Source: Mycobacterium syngnathidarum (GTDB lineage Bacteria; Actinomycetota; Actinomycetes; Mycobacteriales; Mycobacteriaceae). From it: 64,000 nucleotides of DNA. The position numbers and the translations under genes were made by a program. The notes beneath the pieces are model-generated. The model was not told the DNA's origin, did no database searches, and saw nothing but the letters and a program-made list of their open reading frames with translations. How positions within the stretch are numbered: the first letter of the stretch is position 1; every line of letters begins with the position of its first letter. Where the stretch lies: NCBI RefSeq assembly GCF_001942625.1, contig NZ_MLCL01000091.1, positions 51,826 through 115,825 of the forward strand. Reading direction: 5' to 3'. Shown here in pieces: positions 17,590-26,241 of this stretch.

Positions 17590-18786
17590 ATGACGGCCAA
17601 TGAGCTGCCCAGCGTCGACCAGCTACGCACCGAGGTGCGCGACTGGTTGGCCCAGAACTGGTCCGGGCTACCGAAATCCACCAATCCGTGGGTCAGCTCG
17701 CCCGAGCGGGTGGCCTGGTTGGAGAAGGTGCTCGACGCCGGCTACGCGGTACCGACATTCCCCGGCGAATGGTTCGGGCGTGCCTACCCGAACCCGCTGG
17801 CCGCGGTGATCGAACAGGAGTTCCGTGCAGTAAAGGCCCCGGGTGCGCGGCAGGACAAATACAGCATCCCGGCCAACACCGCCCTCAAGTTCGGCACCGA
17901 GCAACTCAAGAACGACCTGGTGCGCGACTTCCTCACCGAACGCATCCGCACCTGCCTGCTCTACAGCGAACCCGGAGCCGGATCCGATCTGGCCGCGGTG
18001 CGCACCACCGCGGTCCGCGACGGCGACGAGTGGGTGGTCAATGGCCAGAAGGTGTGGACATCGGGCGCCACCACCGCCGAGTACGCGCTGCTGATCGCCC
18101 GCACCGACTGGGACGTGCCCAAGCACAAAGGCTTGAGTTTCTTCATGATTCCGATGCGTCAGCCCGGCATCGAGGTCCGCCCACTGGTTCAGATCACCGG
18201 CGAATCGCACTTCAACGAGGTCTTCATCACCGACGCGAGGGTGTCCGACGCCTACCTCCTGGGCGGCGAAGGCAACGGCTGGCGCGTACTGCAGACCGCA
18301 CTGGCCTACGAGCGCTCGATCATGGGCGACGCCGGGCGCGGCTCACGCAACCGGACCCGGGCCGACGATCTCATCGGACTGGCACGAGAGCACGGCCGCC
18401 TGGAAGATCCGGCGGTACGCAAGGAACTGGCCGATGTGCTGGCATTGCGCGAACTCAACTCCCTGAACAACGCCAGGGCCAAAGCTGCTGCGGCGCAGGG
18501 CACATCCAGCTCTGTCATGTCCCTGGGCAAACTCGCGATGTCGAGCATCCTGCACGCCGAGGCCCGCCTGAAGACCGAGATCATCGGCGCTGAAGCGCTT
18601 CTTGCCGGCCCCGACAATCCCGAGTCCGACGACATCAACTTCCTGACCCTCAATGCGTTCTTCACCTCGATCGGCGGTGGCACCGACCAGATCCAGCGCA
18701 ACATCATCGGCGAACGGGTCCTGGGGCTGGCCAAGGAACCCGAGGTCGATCGCGACATCCCGTTCCGGCAGGCCCGCCGGAGCTGA
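17590..18786 (+). CDS. Acyl-CoA dehydrogenase, long subunit of a pair
   Basis: A 398-residue acyl-CoA dehydrogenase. FAD-binding signatures LLYSEPGAGSDLAAVRTTA and NGQKVWTSGATTAEYA are present, together with the C-terminal SIGGGTDQIQRNIIGERVLGL. It resembles mycobacterial FadE proteins working on large substrates. ATG 17590 lies two bases after the preceding dehydrogenase stop, and the double CoA-transferase gene follows three bases after its own stop, so the three are one operon. The substrate is unknown. Confidence 0.9.
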   Translation: MTANELPSVDQLRTEVRDWLAQNWSGLPKSTNPWVSSPERVAWLEKVLDAGYAVPTFPGEWFGRAYPNPLAAVIEQEFRAVKAPGARQDKYSIPANTALKFGTEQLKNDLVRDFLTERIRTCLLYSEPGAGSDLAAVRTTAVRDGDEWVVNGQKVWTSGATTAEYALLIARTDWDVPKHKGLSFFMIPMRQPGIEVRPLVQITGESHFNEVFITDARVSDAYLLGGEGNGWRVLQTALAYERSIMGDAGRGSRNRTRADDLIGLAREHGRLEDPAVRKELADVLALRELNSLNNARAKAAAAQGTSSSVMSLGKLAMSSILHAEARLKTEIIGAEALLAGPDNPESDDINFLTLNAFFTSIGGGTDQIQRNIIGERVLGLAKEPEVDRDIPFRQARRS

Positions 18787-18789
18787 AAG

Positions 18790-21189
18790 ATGGCCAACCC
18801 GAACGACTACGATCCGCCGCTGACCGGCATTCGCGTCCTCGACCTGACCCGTGGCCCGATGACGGCGGTCGGCCGCCTGCTGGCCGACCTCGGTGCCACG
18901 GTGACCCAGATGCACCTGCCCGGTGTCACCGAGGGACCCCCGGCCCCCGTCGCCGGAATCGATCCTGACTCGGTGGGATTCGCGATCAACCGCCACGGCC
19001 TGGGCACCGTGATCATCGATCCCGCAGTCCCCGAGGACCGCCGTCGCTGGGTGCAGCTGCTGGCCGGAGCCGACATCCTGATCGAGGGCACCCGGCCCGG
19101 ATCGGCAGCCGAAAAAGCTTTGTCGGTGCGCAACATTCACATCGAACACCCCGGCCTGGTGATCCTGTCCATCAGCGATTTCGGCCGCGACACCAGCTAC
19201 CGCGGCTGGCAGGCCAGTACCCCGGTGCTGCACGCACTGACCAGCGAGCTGTCCCGCTCGGGCATCCCGGGGCGCGAGCCCGCGGTGCCACCGTCAGCCC
19301 AACTGCCCTATCACGTGGCCGCAGCACAGGCGGCGGTGATGACCATCAGCGTGTACCTGGACCGATTGCGCACCGGCGAAGGCGATCTCATCGATTTCTC
19401 GATTCTCGACGGTGCCATGCAGACACTCGATCCGCCGTACGGGACAGCGGGTACCGCCTCGGCCGGCGTGGCCTTGAGCGCCCAGCAACGCGATTGGAAT
19501 GCCGAACGGCTGCGCTACCCGATCATCGCCTGCAAGGACGGACATGTGCGGATCTGCCTGCTGGCAAAACGCCAGTGGCACGGCATGTTCGAGTGGATGG
19601 GCCGCCCCGAACAGTTCGCCGATCCGTCGTTCGATCGGCTGCGGGTGCGGCTCAGCTCACCGGAGTTGATGACCGCGATCGGCCGGTTCTGCGCCGGGCA
19701 GACCCGGGCCGAACTTGAGGTGGCCGGCCAGCGGCACGGCGTCCCGACGGCGGCGGTGTTGTCCTTGGCCGAGACCCTCGGCACCGAGCAGGTCGACAGT
19801 CGCGGCTGCTTTCGCGAAATCGACCTGGCCCCGGGAATATCGGCACCGGTGCCCGCAGGAGTCGTCGAGATCGACGGGCACCGGGCACATGCCAGACCTC
19901 CGGCCGACCCCATGCCGCGCCGCATGGGTGTCGCCCCGCTGCTCGCCGGTCGCCAGCGCCGCAACGAGGGCCTGCCGCTGGAAGGTGTGCGTGTGCTGGA
20001 CCTCGGCGTGATCGTCGTCGGGTCCGACACCGGACGCCTCTTCGGGGACCTCGGCGCCGACGTCATCAAGATCGAGAACTCGGCGTTCCCGGATGGTTTG
20101 CGCGGCAACCTCACCGCCATGTCCCAGACCTACGGCGCCGGCCACCGCAACAAGCGCTCGATCGGCATCGATCTGCGGACGCCCCGAGGCCGGGAGTTGG
20201 CGCACCAGCTGGTGAAGCAGTCCGACGTGGTGCTGACGAACTTCAAACCGGGCGTGGCCGAGACCCTGGGAATGGACTACCGGAGTCTGCGGGAACTGAA
20301 CCCGCAGATCGTGGTGGTGGACAGTTCGGCGTTCGGACCTACCGGGCCCTGGGCCAAGCGGATGGGCTACGGCCCGCTGGTACGTGCGGCCGCGGGGTTC
20401 ACCGACCTGTGGGTGTACCCCGACGAACCGGAGTCGTTCTGCGACACCGTCACTGTCTACCCCGACCATGTAGCGGCCCGGATCGGTGCGCTCGGTGCGC
20501 TGAGCGTGCTGCTGCGCCGCGAACGCACAGGCACCGGCGGGTCGGTCAGTGTCGCGCAATCGGAGGTGATGCTGAGCCATCTGGCCGGCGAGATCGCCGC
20601 CGACGCGCTGGTACGTCGCGGGCATGACCCTTCGGCTGAACCGGTCCACGATGCTCCCTGGGGACTGTTCCCCGCCGCCGGCCAGGACCGCTGGCTGGCG
20701 GTGACCGTGCGCGACGACGCGGATTGGCGCGCACTGTGTCAGGCGATCAACCGCCCGGATCTGGGCGATGACCCGCGACTGGCGACCCGCGCCGGACGCG
20801 ACGCGCACCGCGACCGCGTCGGCGAGGCCATGCGAGCCTGGACGTCACAACGCCCGGCAACCGAGGCGATGGATCTGCTGCAGGCCGCGGGTGTTCCGGC
20901 CGGCGCCGTGCTGCGCGCCGCCGAGGTCGCCGACTGGGACTACTACGTACAGCGCCGCGCCTTCCGCGAGGAACTGCACCCGCACGCCACCGAGCCGTTC
21001 ACGATGGAGAACGTGCAGATCCACTCGGAGCGCATCGCGGATCCCCCGTTGCTGCAGGCGCCGTTGCTCGGCGAGCAGACCCGCGAGATCGCCGCCGAAC
21101 TGCTCGGTCTGGACGACCCCGAGATCGATGAGCTGATCACCATGGCGGTACTCGAGGTTCCGCAGCGCACACAACTTGCGGGACGCTGA
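18790..21189 (+). CDS. Tandem-domain class III CoA transferase (CaiB/BaiF family)
   Basis: A 799-residue protein containing two CaiB/BaiF (family III) CoA-transferase domains in one chain. The first starts at GIRVLDLTRGPMTAVGRLLADLGA near residue 14. The second starts near residue 398 at GVRVLDLGVIVVGSDTGRLFGDLGADVIKIE, with RNKRSIGIDL, NFKPGVAETLGMDY and AGFTDLWVYPDEPE further on. Class III enzymes move CoA between carboxylates through an aspartyl-CoA intermediate and normally dimerise as interlocked rings, so the fusion may be an internal dimer. The first half looks more diverged. GGAGCTGAAAG precedes the ATG. With the two dehydrogenases it suggests activation then alpha,beta-oxidation of a carboxylic acid. 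Confidence 0.9.
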   Translation: MANPNDYDPPLTGIRVLDLTRGPMTAVGRLLADLGATVTQMHLPGVTEGPPAPVAGIDPDSVGFAINRHGLGTVIIDPAVPEDRRRWVQLLAGADILIEGTRPGSAAEKALSVRNIHIEHPGLVILSISDFGRDTSYRGWQASTPVLHALTSELSRSGIPGREPAVPPSAQLPYHVAAAQAAVMTISVYLDRLRTGEGDLIDFSILDGAMQTLDPPYGTAGTASAGVALSAQQRDWNAERLRYPIIACKDGHVRICLLAKRQWHGMFEWMGRPEQFADPSFDRLRVRLSSPELMTAIGRFCAGQTRAELEVAGQRHGVPTAAVLSLAETLGTEQVDSRGCFREIDLAPGISAPVPAGVVEIDGHRAHARPPADPMPRRMGVAPLLAGRQRRNEGLPLEGVRVLDLGVIVVGSDTGRLFGDLGADVIKIENSAFPDGLRGNLTAMSQTYGAGHRNKRSIGIDLRTPRGRELAHQLVKQSDVVLTNFKPGVAETLGMDYRSLRELNPQIVVVDSSAFGPTGPWAKRMGYGPLVRAAAGFTDLWVYPDEPESFCDTVTVYPDHVAARIGALGALSVLLRRERTGTGGSVSVAQSEVMLSHLAGEIAADALVRRGHDPSAEPVHDAPWGLFPAAGQDRWLAVTVRDDADWRALCQAINRPDLGDDPRLATRAGRDAHRDRVGEAMRAWTSQRPATEAMDLLQAAGVPAGAVLRAAEVADWDYYVQRRAFREELHPHATEPFTMENVQIHSERIADPPLLQAPLLGEQTREIAAELLGLDDPEIDELITMAVLEVPQRTQLAGR

Positions 21190-21248
21190 ACGCCCGTCTC
21201 GTACCATTCGTGGGTCACCTCACCGTCGAATGGCCTGGAAACGACCGC

Positions 21249-22169
21249 ATGGACTTCACCAGACTCCGGTACTTTGTCGCGGTCGCCGAGGAACTGCACT
21301 TCAAACGGGCCGCCGACCGGTTGATGATCACGCCGCCACCGTTGAGCAAGCAGATCAAGCTGTTGGAGAAAGAGCTCGGCGGGCAGCTGTTCGAGCGCAA
21401 CTATCACGAGGTCCGCCTGACGCCGTTGGGTGCGAAGCTGCTCGGTCCGGCCCGCGAGATCCTGCGCCAGGTCGACGAGTTGAAGGCGACCGCGGTCCGG
21501 CTCACCGAAGGAGTCGCGACGATCCGGGTCGGCGCAACCGCTTATGCGCCATCGGATTTCGTGGCGCAGGTCCAAGGCTCCGTGGCCGACCTGACAGTTC
21601 CGACCGAGTTCAGCGTGCCCGGGTCGGCCGCGGAGGTGACGGCCAAACTGGTGTCCGGTCACCTCGACCTCGGGCTGATTCATCTGCCGACCTCCGACAA
21701 ACGGCTGCAGTACCGGGTGGTGGCCACGTTTCAGGGCGCGGTGGCCGTGCGGTTCGACGATCCGCTGGCCGCTCGGGAACTCGTGTCGATCGAGGAGCTG
21801 CGCGATCGCGACGTGGTCATCGACTTCGCTCGCCCCAACCCCGTCATGCTGGCCGGCCTCACCCGTGCGCTCAACGCGCGCGGGGTGACTCGCATCGTGC
21901 GCACCACCAACCAGTTCGGCGGCGAGCTGGAGATGGCCGCCCAGGTGTTCAACCGCCACCTCGTCGCGGTGGTCCCCTACGCGCCCGAATCACTGATCGG
22001 CAAGATCTTTTCGCCACCGGAGTTCACGTTGGTACCCATCGACGAGAGCACCTGGGCACCGGCGCGGATCGCGCTGGCCTGGGTACCCGATCGGCTGAAG
22101 AACCCGGCGGAGATCGAGGCACTGGTGGCCGAGTTGGCGCAGGCCCTGGCCCGCGGGCGGGCGCAGTAG
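21249..22169 (+). CDS. LysR-family transcriptional regulator
   Basis: A 306-residue LysR protein. The N-terminal winged helix-turn-helix covers about residues 1-60 (LRYFVAVAEELHFKRAADRL, PPLSKQIKLLEKEL), followed by a substrate-binding domain. ATG 21249 follows GGAAA; the frame opens at 21210. It lies 59 bp downstream of the CoA-transferase gene on the same strand, and is the likely regulator of the dehydrogenase/CoA-transferase operon, responding to a pathway intermediate. That link is inferred from position. Confidence 0.9.
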   Translation: MDFTRLRYFVAVAEELHFKRAADRLMITPPPLSKQIKLLEKELGGQLFERNYHEVRLTPLGAKLLGPAREILRQVDELKATAVRLTEGVATIRVGATAYAPSDFVAQVQGSVADLTVPTEFSVPGSAAEVTAKLVSGHLDLGLIHLPTSDKRLQYRVVATFQGAVAVRFDDPLAARELVSIEELRDRDVVIDFARPNPVMLAGLTRALNARGVTRIVRTTNQFGGELEMAAQVFNRHLVAVVPYAPESLIGKIFSPPEFTLVPIDESTWAPARIALAWVPDRLKNPAEIEALVAELAQALARGRAQ

Positions 22170-22170
22170 T

Positions 22171-22734
22171 GTGGGCACGGTGATGCCGATGATGGTGGGC
22201 GCAAGAGTTGCCTCGAGTGTCGCCGCGGTGGCGGCCTTGGTCGGCACGTCCGCGCCCGCTCCGCAGGTCCGTCTGGTCGACGACACCGTCCCGATGACCC
22301 AGGGCGACGGCTCGCTGGCCGACGGGCAGGTACTGACCCCGTACGACGTGCAGAATCCGGCCATCGGGCGGTTGGACCCGCGCCTGCTGGCCGCCATTCA
22401 GAACGCCGCCGATGCCGCCGCGGCCGAAGGCGTGACCATGACGATCAACTCGGGCTGGCGGTCGGCCGAATTCCAGCAGTCACTGCTCGATCAGGCGGTG
22501 CAGACATACGGCAGCTTCGCCGCCGCCCGCCGGTATGTGCAGACGCCGAGCGCATCCCGGCACGTGACCGGCGAGGCGGTCGACGTCGGCGGTCCGCAGG
22601 CCGATCAGTGGCTGATTGCCAACGGCGGGCGCTTCGGGCTGTGTCAGATCTACGCCAACGAGTTGTGGCATTTCGAACTCGTCGCCGACGCGGCCGGCAA
22701 CTGTCCCCCGCTGCAACCCGACGCCGCAGGCTGA
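22171..22734 (+). CDS. Secreted VanY/M15-type D-Ala-D-Ala carboxypeptidase-like protein
   Basis: A 187-residue protein with a signal peptide (hydrophobic residues about 9-28) and an M15 peptidase domain. The zinc signature SRHVTGEAVDVG supplies His and Asp, and ELWHFEL supplies the catalytic Glu and third ligand His; SGWRS is the typical upstream motif. It probably trims peptidoglycan stem peptides outside the cytoplasm. GTG 22171 follows the LysR stop after one base; ATG 22183 is an equally possible start. It converges on the metallothionein-like gene. Confidence 0.88.
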   Translation: MGTVMPMMVGARVASSVAAVAALVGTSAPAPQVRLVDDTVPMTQGDGSLADGQVLTPYDVQNPAIGRLDPRLLAAIQNAADAAAAEGVTMTINSGWRSAEFQQSLLDQAVQTYGSFAAARRYVQTPSASRHVTGEAVDVGGPQADQWLIANGGRFGLCQIYANELWHFELVADAAGNCPPLQPDAAG

Positions 22735-22746
22735 GCTGACCGGTGC

Positions 22747-22896
22747 CTATTCGGTGACGGGCACCAGATCGGCGCCGCACGTGCACTTGTAGTTGGTTTC
22801 GGGGCCTTTGCAATGGCATTCGGACTCGACCCGGACCCGGCACCCACAGCCCTCGTGCGCGCAGGTCAGGACGGTTCCTGCCGGAACAACACTCAT
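22747..22896 (-). CDS. MymT-like small Cys-rich metallothionein
   Basis: A 49-residue protein with seven cysteines at 12, 17, 19, 27, 29, 38 and 40, arranged as [13 protein letters not shown] and KCTCG. The arrangement and surrounding residues are very close to what I recall of M. tuberculosis MymT, a copper-binding metallothionein of about 53 residues that protects against copper. ATG 22896 follows an ideal GGAGGAG site; reading further upstream to 22968 gives an unlikely extension. It is divergent from the SDR gene. I found no clear RicR copper operator upstream. Confidence 0.85.
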   Translation of the reverse strand: MSVVPAGTVLTCAHEGCGCRVRVESECHCKGPETNYKCTCGADLVPVTE

Positions 22897-23018
22897 GTCT
22901 CCTCCACTGTGTCGGCGGCCGCCGTCTTCTTGCGGGCCGGCCGCTGTTCCCATCGTCTCCCTAGTCATTCCCCCGAACCAGCGGTATCAATACAACTTGA
23001 TCGGCCTATCGTGTGTTC

Positions 23019-23867
23019 ATGACTTTGTCCGGGAAGACCATGTTCATCTCCGGCGCCAGCCGCGGTATCGGCCTGGCGATCGCCAAGAAGGCCGCAGCTG
23101 ACGGCGCCAACATCGCACTGGTCGCCAAGACCGCCGAGCCGCATCCCAAGCTGGAGGGCACCGTCTACACCGCGGCCAAGGAGATCGAGGAGGCCGGCGG
23201 GCAGGCCCTGCCGATCGTCGGCGACGTGCGTGACGGCGACTCGGTGGCCTCCGCGGTAGCCAAGGCCGTCGAGCAGTTCGGCGGTATCGATCTGTGCGTC
23301 AACAACGCCTCGGCGATCAACCTCGGTTCGATCGAGGAAGTGCCGCTCAAGCGTTTCGACCTGATGAACGGCATTCAGATCCGCGGCACCTACGCGGTGT
23401 CACAGGCCTGCATCCCGCATATGAAGGGCCGGGACAACCCGCACATCCTGACGCTGTCCCCGCCGATCCGGCTGGAGTCCGAGTGGCTCAAGCCCACCGC
23501 GTACATGATGGCCAAGTATGGAATGACGCTGTGCGCCTTGGGCATTGCCGAAGAGATGCGGGAGGCCGGCATCGCGTCGAACACGCTGTGGCCGCGCACT
23601 CTCGTGGCCACCGCCGCGGTGCAGAACCTGCTCGGCGGGGACGAGGCGATGGGACGCGCGCGCAAGCCCGACGTGTATGCCGACGCGGCCTACACGATCT
23701 TCAACAAGCCCGCTCGGGAGTTCACCGGTCAGAGCCTGTTGTGCGAGGACGTGCTACTGGCGAACGGCGTCAGCGACCTGTCGGTGTACGACTGTGTGCC
23801 GGGTTCGGATCTCGGCGTGGACCTGTGGGTGGATACCCCCAACCCGCCGGGATACGTCCAGCCCTGA
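23019..23867 (+). CDS. Short-chain dehydrogenase/reductase (Rv3224 homologue)
   Basis: A 282-residue SDR. The Rossmann glycine motif is GASRGIGLAIA near residue 11, the NNAS motif follows (CVNNASAINLG), and the catalytic Tyr-x3-Lys is in YMMAKYGMTL. It belongs to the HSDL2-like SDR branch and matches Rv3224 in length. ATG 23019 is preferred; GTG 23013 is in frame, and a TATCGT -10-like sequence just upstream suggests a leaderless or near-leaderless mRNA. The substrate is unknown. Rv3224 was annotated as possibly iron-regulated, but no operator is evident here. Confidence 0.87.
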   Translation: MTLSGKTMFISGASRGIGLAIAKKAAADGANIALVAKTAEPHPKLEGTVYTAAKEIEEAGGQALPIVGDVRDGDSVASAVAKAVEQFGGIDLCVNNASAINLGSIEEVPLKRFDLMNGIQIRGTYAVSQACIPHMKGRDNPHILTLSPPIRLESEWLKPTAYMMAKYGMTLCALGIAEEMREAGIASNTLWPRTLVATAAVQNLLGGDEAMGRARKPDVYADAAYTIFNKPAREFTGQSLLCEDVLLANGVSDLSVYDCVPGSDLGVDLWVDTPNPPGYVQP

Positions 23868-23883
23868 TGCCCGCCGTTGTCGC

Positions 23884-23940
23884 CGAGTGGCCAGTTGTGG
23901 CACACCGATACGCGCGCGCCGTGCAACAACTGGCCACTCG
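23884..23940. repeat. Large extragenic palindrome between SDR and methyltransferase genes
   Basis: Two 20-base arms, 23884-23903 (CGAGTGGCCAGTTGTGGCAC) and 23921-23940, are reverse complements except for one base, with a 17-base loop rich in CG steps. The outer 15 bp match perfectly. There is no T-tract on either strand, so it is not a standard terminator. It begins 16 bases after the SDR stop codon. It may be one copy of a dispersed repetitive extragenic palindrome. Confidence 0.7.
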
Positions 23941-23972
23941 ACGCTCGGCGTACCCCATCTAGGCTGGCCTGC

Positions 23973-24767
23973 ATGCCCGATCCCCAGCCCACGAACTGGG
24001 CGGCCGGCCGTTACCAGGCCGTCGCCGAACGCATTGCCGTCATCGCCGGTGAGGTCGTCACCGCAGCCGACCGGTTGCGGCCGGTGCGCGACTCCGCGGT
24101 GGTCGACCTGGCCTGCGGCACCGGCAGCGCCGCACTGGCCGCCGCCGGGGCCGGTGCCCACGTCACCGGGGTGGACCTCACCCCCGCGCTGGTCGCCATC
24201 GCCGCCGAGCGACCCGGCGCGGACGCAGTGCAGTGGGTGGTCGCCGACGCCGCCCATACCGGCCTGCCCGACGGCGGATTCAGCACCGTGGTGTCGAACA
24301 TGGGGATCATCTTCGTCGAACCCACCAGCCTGGTCGCCGAGGTCACCCGGCTGCTCGCCCCGGGCGGGGTGTTCGCCTTCTCCACCTGGGTCCGCGATGA
24401 GGCGGGCAACCCGTTCTTCACCCCGATCGTCGAAACCCTCGGCCAACCGCCGGCCTCGGTGTATTCGCCGGATCAGTGGGGCGACCTCGAGATCGTGCGG
24501 TCCCGGCTGGCCGCCGGGTTCGACGACGTATGGTTCGAAACCGGTTCACATACCTGGCAATTCGACTCCGTCGAGTCCGCGGTCCGCTTCATCGCCGACG
24601 AATCACCGATGCACGTCGACCTGCTCGGCCGACTGGACGCGACGACCCGCGAGCGTCTGCTCGACGCGTTAACCACCGCGCTGAGTGCACAGACCGACGA
24701 CACGGGCCGGGTCTCCTTCGCCGCGCCCTACGCGGTGGTGACCGCCCGTAAGACCGGGACCGTCTAA
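23973..24767 (+). CDS. SAM-dependent methyltransferase (class I)
   Basis: A 264-residue class I methyltransferase with motif I VVDLACGTGSAALAAA at about residues 43-58, the acidic strand-2 end VTGVDLTPALVAIA, and LLAPGGVFAFSTW (motif III region). It resembles UbiE/Methyltransf_11 enzymes; the acceptor is unknown. ATG 23973 follows the palindrome. Its 3' end overlaps that of the convergent crotonase gene by 4 bases. Confidence 0.85.
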   Translation: MPDPQPTNWAAGRYQAVAERIAVIAGEVVTAADRLRPVRDSAVVDLACGTGSAALAAAGAGAHVTGVDLTPALVAIAAERPGADAVQWVVADAAHTGLPDGGFSTVVSNMGIIFVEPTSLVAEVTRLLAPGGVFAFSTWVRDEAGNPFFTPIVETLGQPPASVYSPDQWGDLEIVRSRLAAGFDDVWFETGSHTWQFDSVESAVRFIADESPMHVDLLGRLDATTRERLLDALTTALSAQTDDTGRVSFAAPYAVVTARKTGTV

Positions 24768-25612
24768 CGCGGACGGGTCCCACCGGACAGCATGGTCTCG
24801 ACGCTGTCGGCGAAGGCCGCGGTGGTGAAACAGGTCGGTTCGGCGAACTCTTCGAGAGTCAGCGCATCGTTCCAGTTGGCGTCTGCCGCGGCGCGCAACA
24901 GAGGTTTGGCCATCGAGACCGCGTGCGGCGGCAGCGCAGCGACGCGCGAGCACCACGCGTCTGCGGTATCGAGCAATTGCTCGTGGGCGACGACCTCCTG
25001 CACCAATCCGAGCCGCTGCGCGGTTTCGGCGTCGATGTGCTCACCTTTCAGGTAGTAGGCGAGCGCGCCCTGATAGCCGAGTCGGCGAGTCAACGCCCAG
25101 CTCGTGCCGACCTCCGGGATCAAGCCGAGGCGGGCGAAGGCGGGCACGATGATCGCCTTCTCACTGGCGATGGTCAGATCGCAGGTGAGCGCCCAGGCGA
25201 GTCCGACGCCGGCCGCGGGCCCGTTGAGCGCAGCCACGAAGATGGTGTCGGCACCGGCGATGAGTCGGGCGATACCACCGAATTCGCGGCGTATCCAGCG
25301 CCACACGTCCGCGGTTCCCTCTGCCTGGTAGCGGCTTTCGACGGCCGCTCGCATCATGCGCAGGTCGCCACCCGCGCTGAAGCCCGGATCGGCGCCCGTC
25401 AACACCACGGCACGAATGTCGTTGTCGGCGGCGAGATCTTCCAGGGCGTGGCGCAGCTGCCGGACCAGCGGTGCGGACAGGACGTTCAGGCGGTCGGGCT
25501 CGTCAAGAGTCACCACCGCACGATCACCGCTGCGGTCGACGCGAATGCGTTGCGGCGCGTCGGGGGCGTCCCCGTCTGCCACCATGCTGCGATACAAAGG
25601 CTTGCCCGTCAC
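24764..25612 (-). CDS. Enoyl-CoA hydratase/isomerase (crotonase) family protein
   Basis: A 282-residue crotonase. The oxyanion-hole segments are GFSAGGDLRMM and NGPAAGVGLAWALTCDL, followed by FARLGLIPEVGTSWALTRRLG, typical of the PaaG-like branch. It hydrates or isomerises enoyl-CoA thioesters. The GTG start overlaps the stop of the upstream TetR gene (GTGA), and a GAGGAGG site lies within the end of tetR, so the two are tightly coupled. The TetR protein probably controls both. Confidence 0.88.
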   Translation of the reverse strand: MTGKPLYRSMVADGDAPDAPQRIRVDRSGDRAVVTLDEPDRLNVLSAPLVRQLRHALEDLAADNDIRAVVLTGADPGFSAGGDLRMMRAAVESRYQAEGTADVWRWIRREFGGIARLIAGADTIFVAALNGPAAGVGLAWALTCDLTIASEKAIIVPAFARLGLIPEVGTSWALTRRLGYQGALAYYLKGEHIDAETAQRLGLVQEVVAHEQLLDTADAWCSRVAALPPHAVSMAKPLLRAAADANWNDALTLEEFAEPTCFTTAAFADSVETMLSGGTRPR

Positions 25613-26199
25613 GAGTCCTCCTCAATTGGTCTGGCCTGCAATGCTTTCCATGCCGCATCGGCGAACATCTCGATGGCCTCGCTGTCCATGTCGGGGATCT
25701 CGCCGGTTATCCAGTAGCGGGCGTACTCCTGTGCGGGGCCGAGCCACAATGCGGCCGTGATCCCCGGTCGCATGGCTACCAGTGCGCCATAGGTGTGATG
25801 CGGTCGCCACCAGTCCCGGACGGCCGCGAAGAAGTTCCCGTTGGCCTCGCGCAGCGCGGCGCTGTCCAACCGGTCGCCGAACAACAGCACGGCCTCACCG
25901 CGATGCGCCGCCACCCAGTCCAGATGGTTGCGGACCCCACCCCGAATCCCGTCCTCGGCGGTGGCCTGCTCGCGCAGCATCGCCAGGAAGCCGTCCTGGT
26001 ATTCGGCCATGACCTGCGCGTAGACCGCGGCTGCCAGGGCGGGCTTGTCGGGAAAGTGATGGTAGAGCGATCCGACGCTCACCTCGGCCTCGCGCCGCAT
26101 CTCATCGAGGGTCGGGGCGATCGCGCCTTCCGCCGCGAAACGCCGACGCGCAACCGAGATCAGCCGGTCTCGCGCACCCTTGGCCCTGGAAGCTGGCAC
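25609..26199 (-). CDS. TetR-family regulator coupled to crotonase gene
   Basis: A 196-residue TetR protein with a helix-turn-helix at about residues 10-55 (RDRLISVARRRFAAEG, VSVGSLYHHFPDKPAL). The start is GTG 26199. TAGAGT at 26215-26210 on the minus strand lies seven bases before it, which fits a -10 element of a leaderless transcript. No Shine-Dalgarno sequence is visible. It overlaps the crotonase start and is probably an acyl-CoA-sensing autoregulator; the ligand is inferred. Confidence 0.87.
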   Translation of the reverse strand: MPASRAKGARDRLISVARRRFAAEGAIAPTLDEMRREAEVSVGSLYHHFPDKPALAAAVYAQVMAEYQDGFLAMLREQATAEDGIRGGVRNHLDWVAAHRGEAVLLFGDRLDSAALREANGNFFAAVRDWWRPHHTYGALVAMRPGITAALWLGPAQEYARYWITGEIPDMDSEAIEMFADAAWKALQARPIEEDS

Positions 26200-26241
26200 G
26201 AGAAATACTCTAACAGAACCGAGGATTCCTCTAGAGGGTCG

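Noticed and set aside
22742..22765. GGTGCC/GGCACC inverted repeat as terminator between the VanY-like and MymT-like genes.
   Set aside because: It overlaps the end of the MymT-like coding sequence, has a short stem and no T-tract.
22897..23018. Search for a RicR or CsoR copper operator before the MymT-like gene.
   Set aside because: No TACCC...GGGTA palindrome is present in the divergent region.
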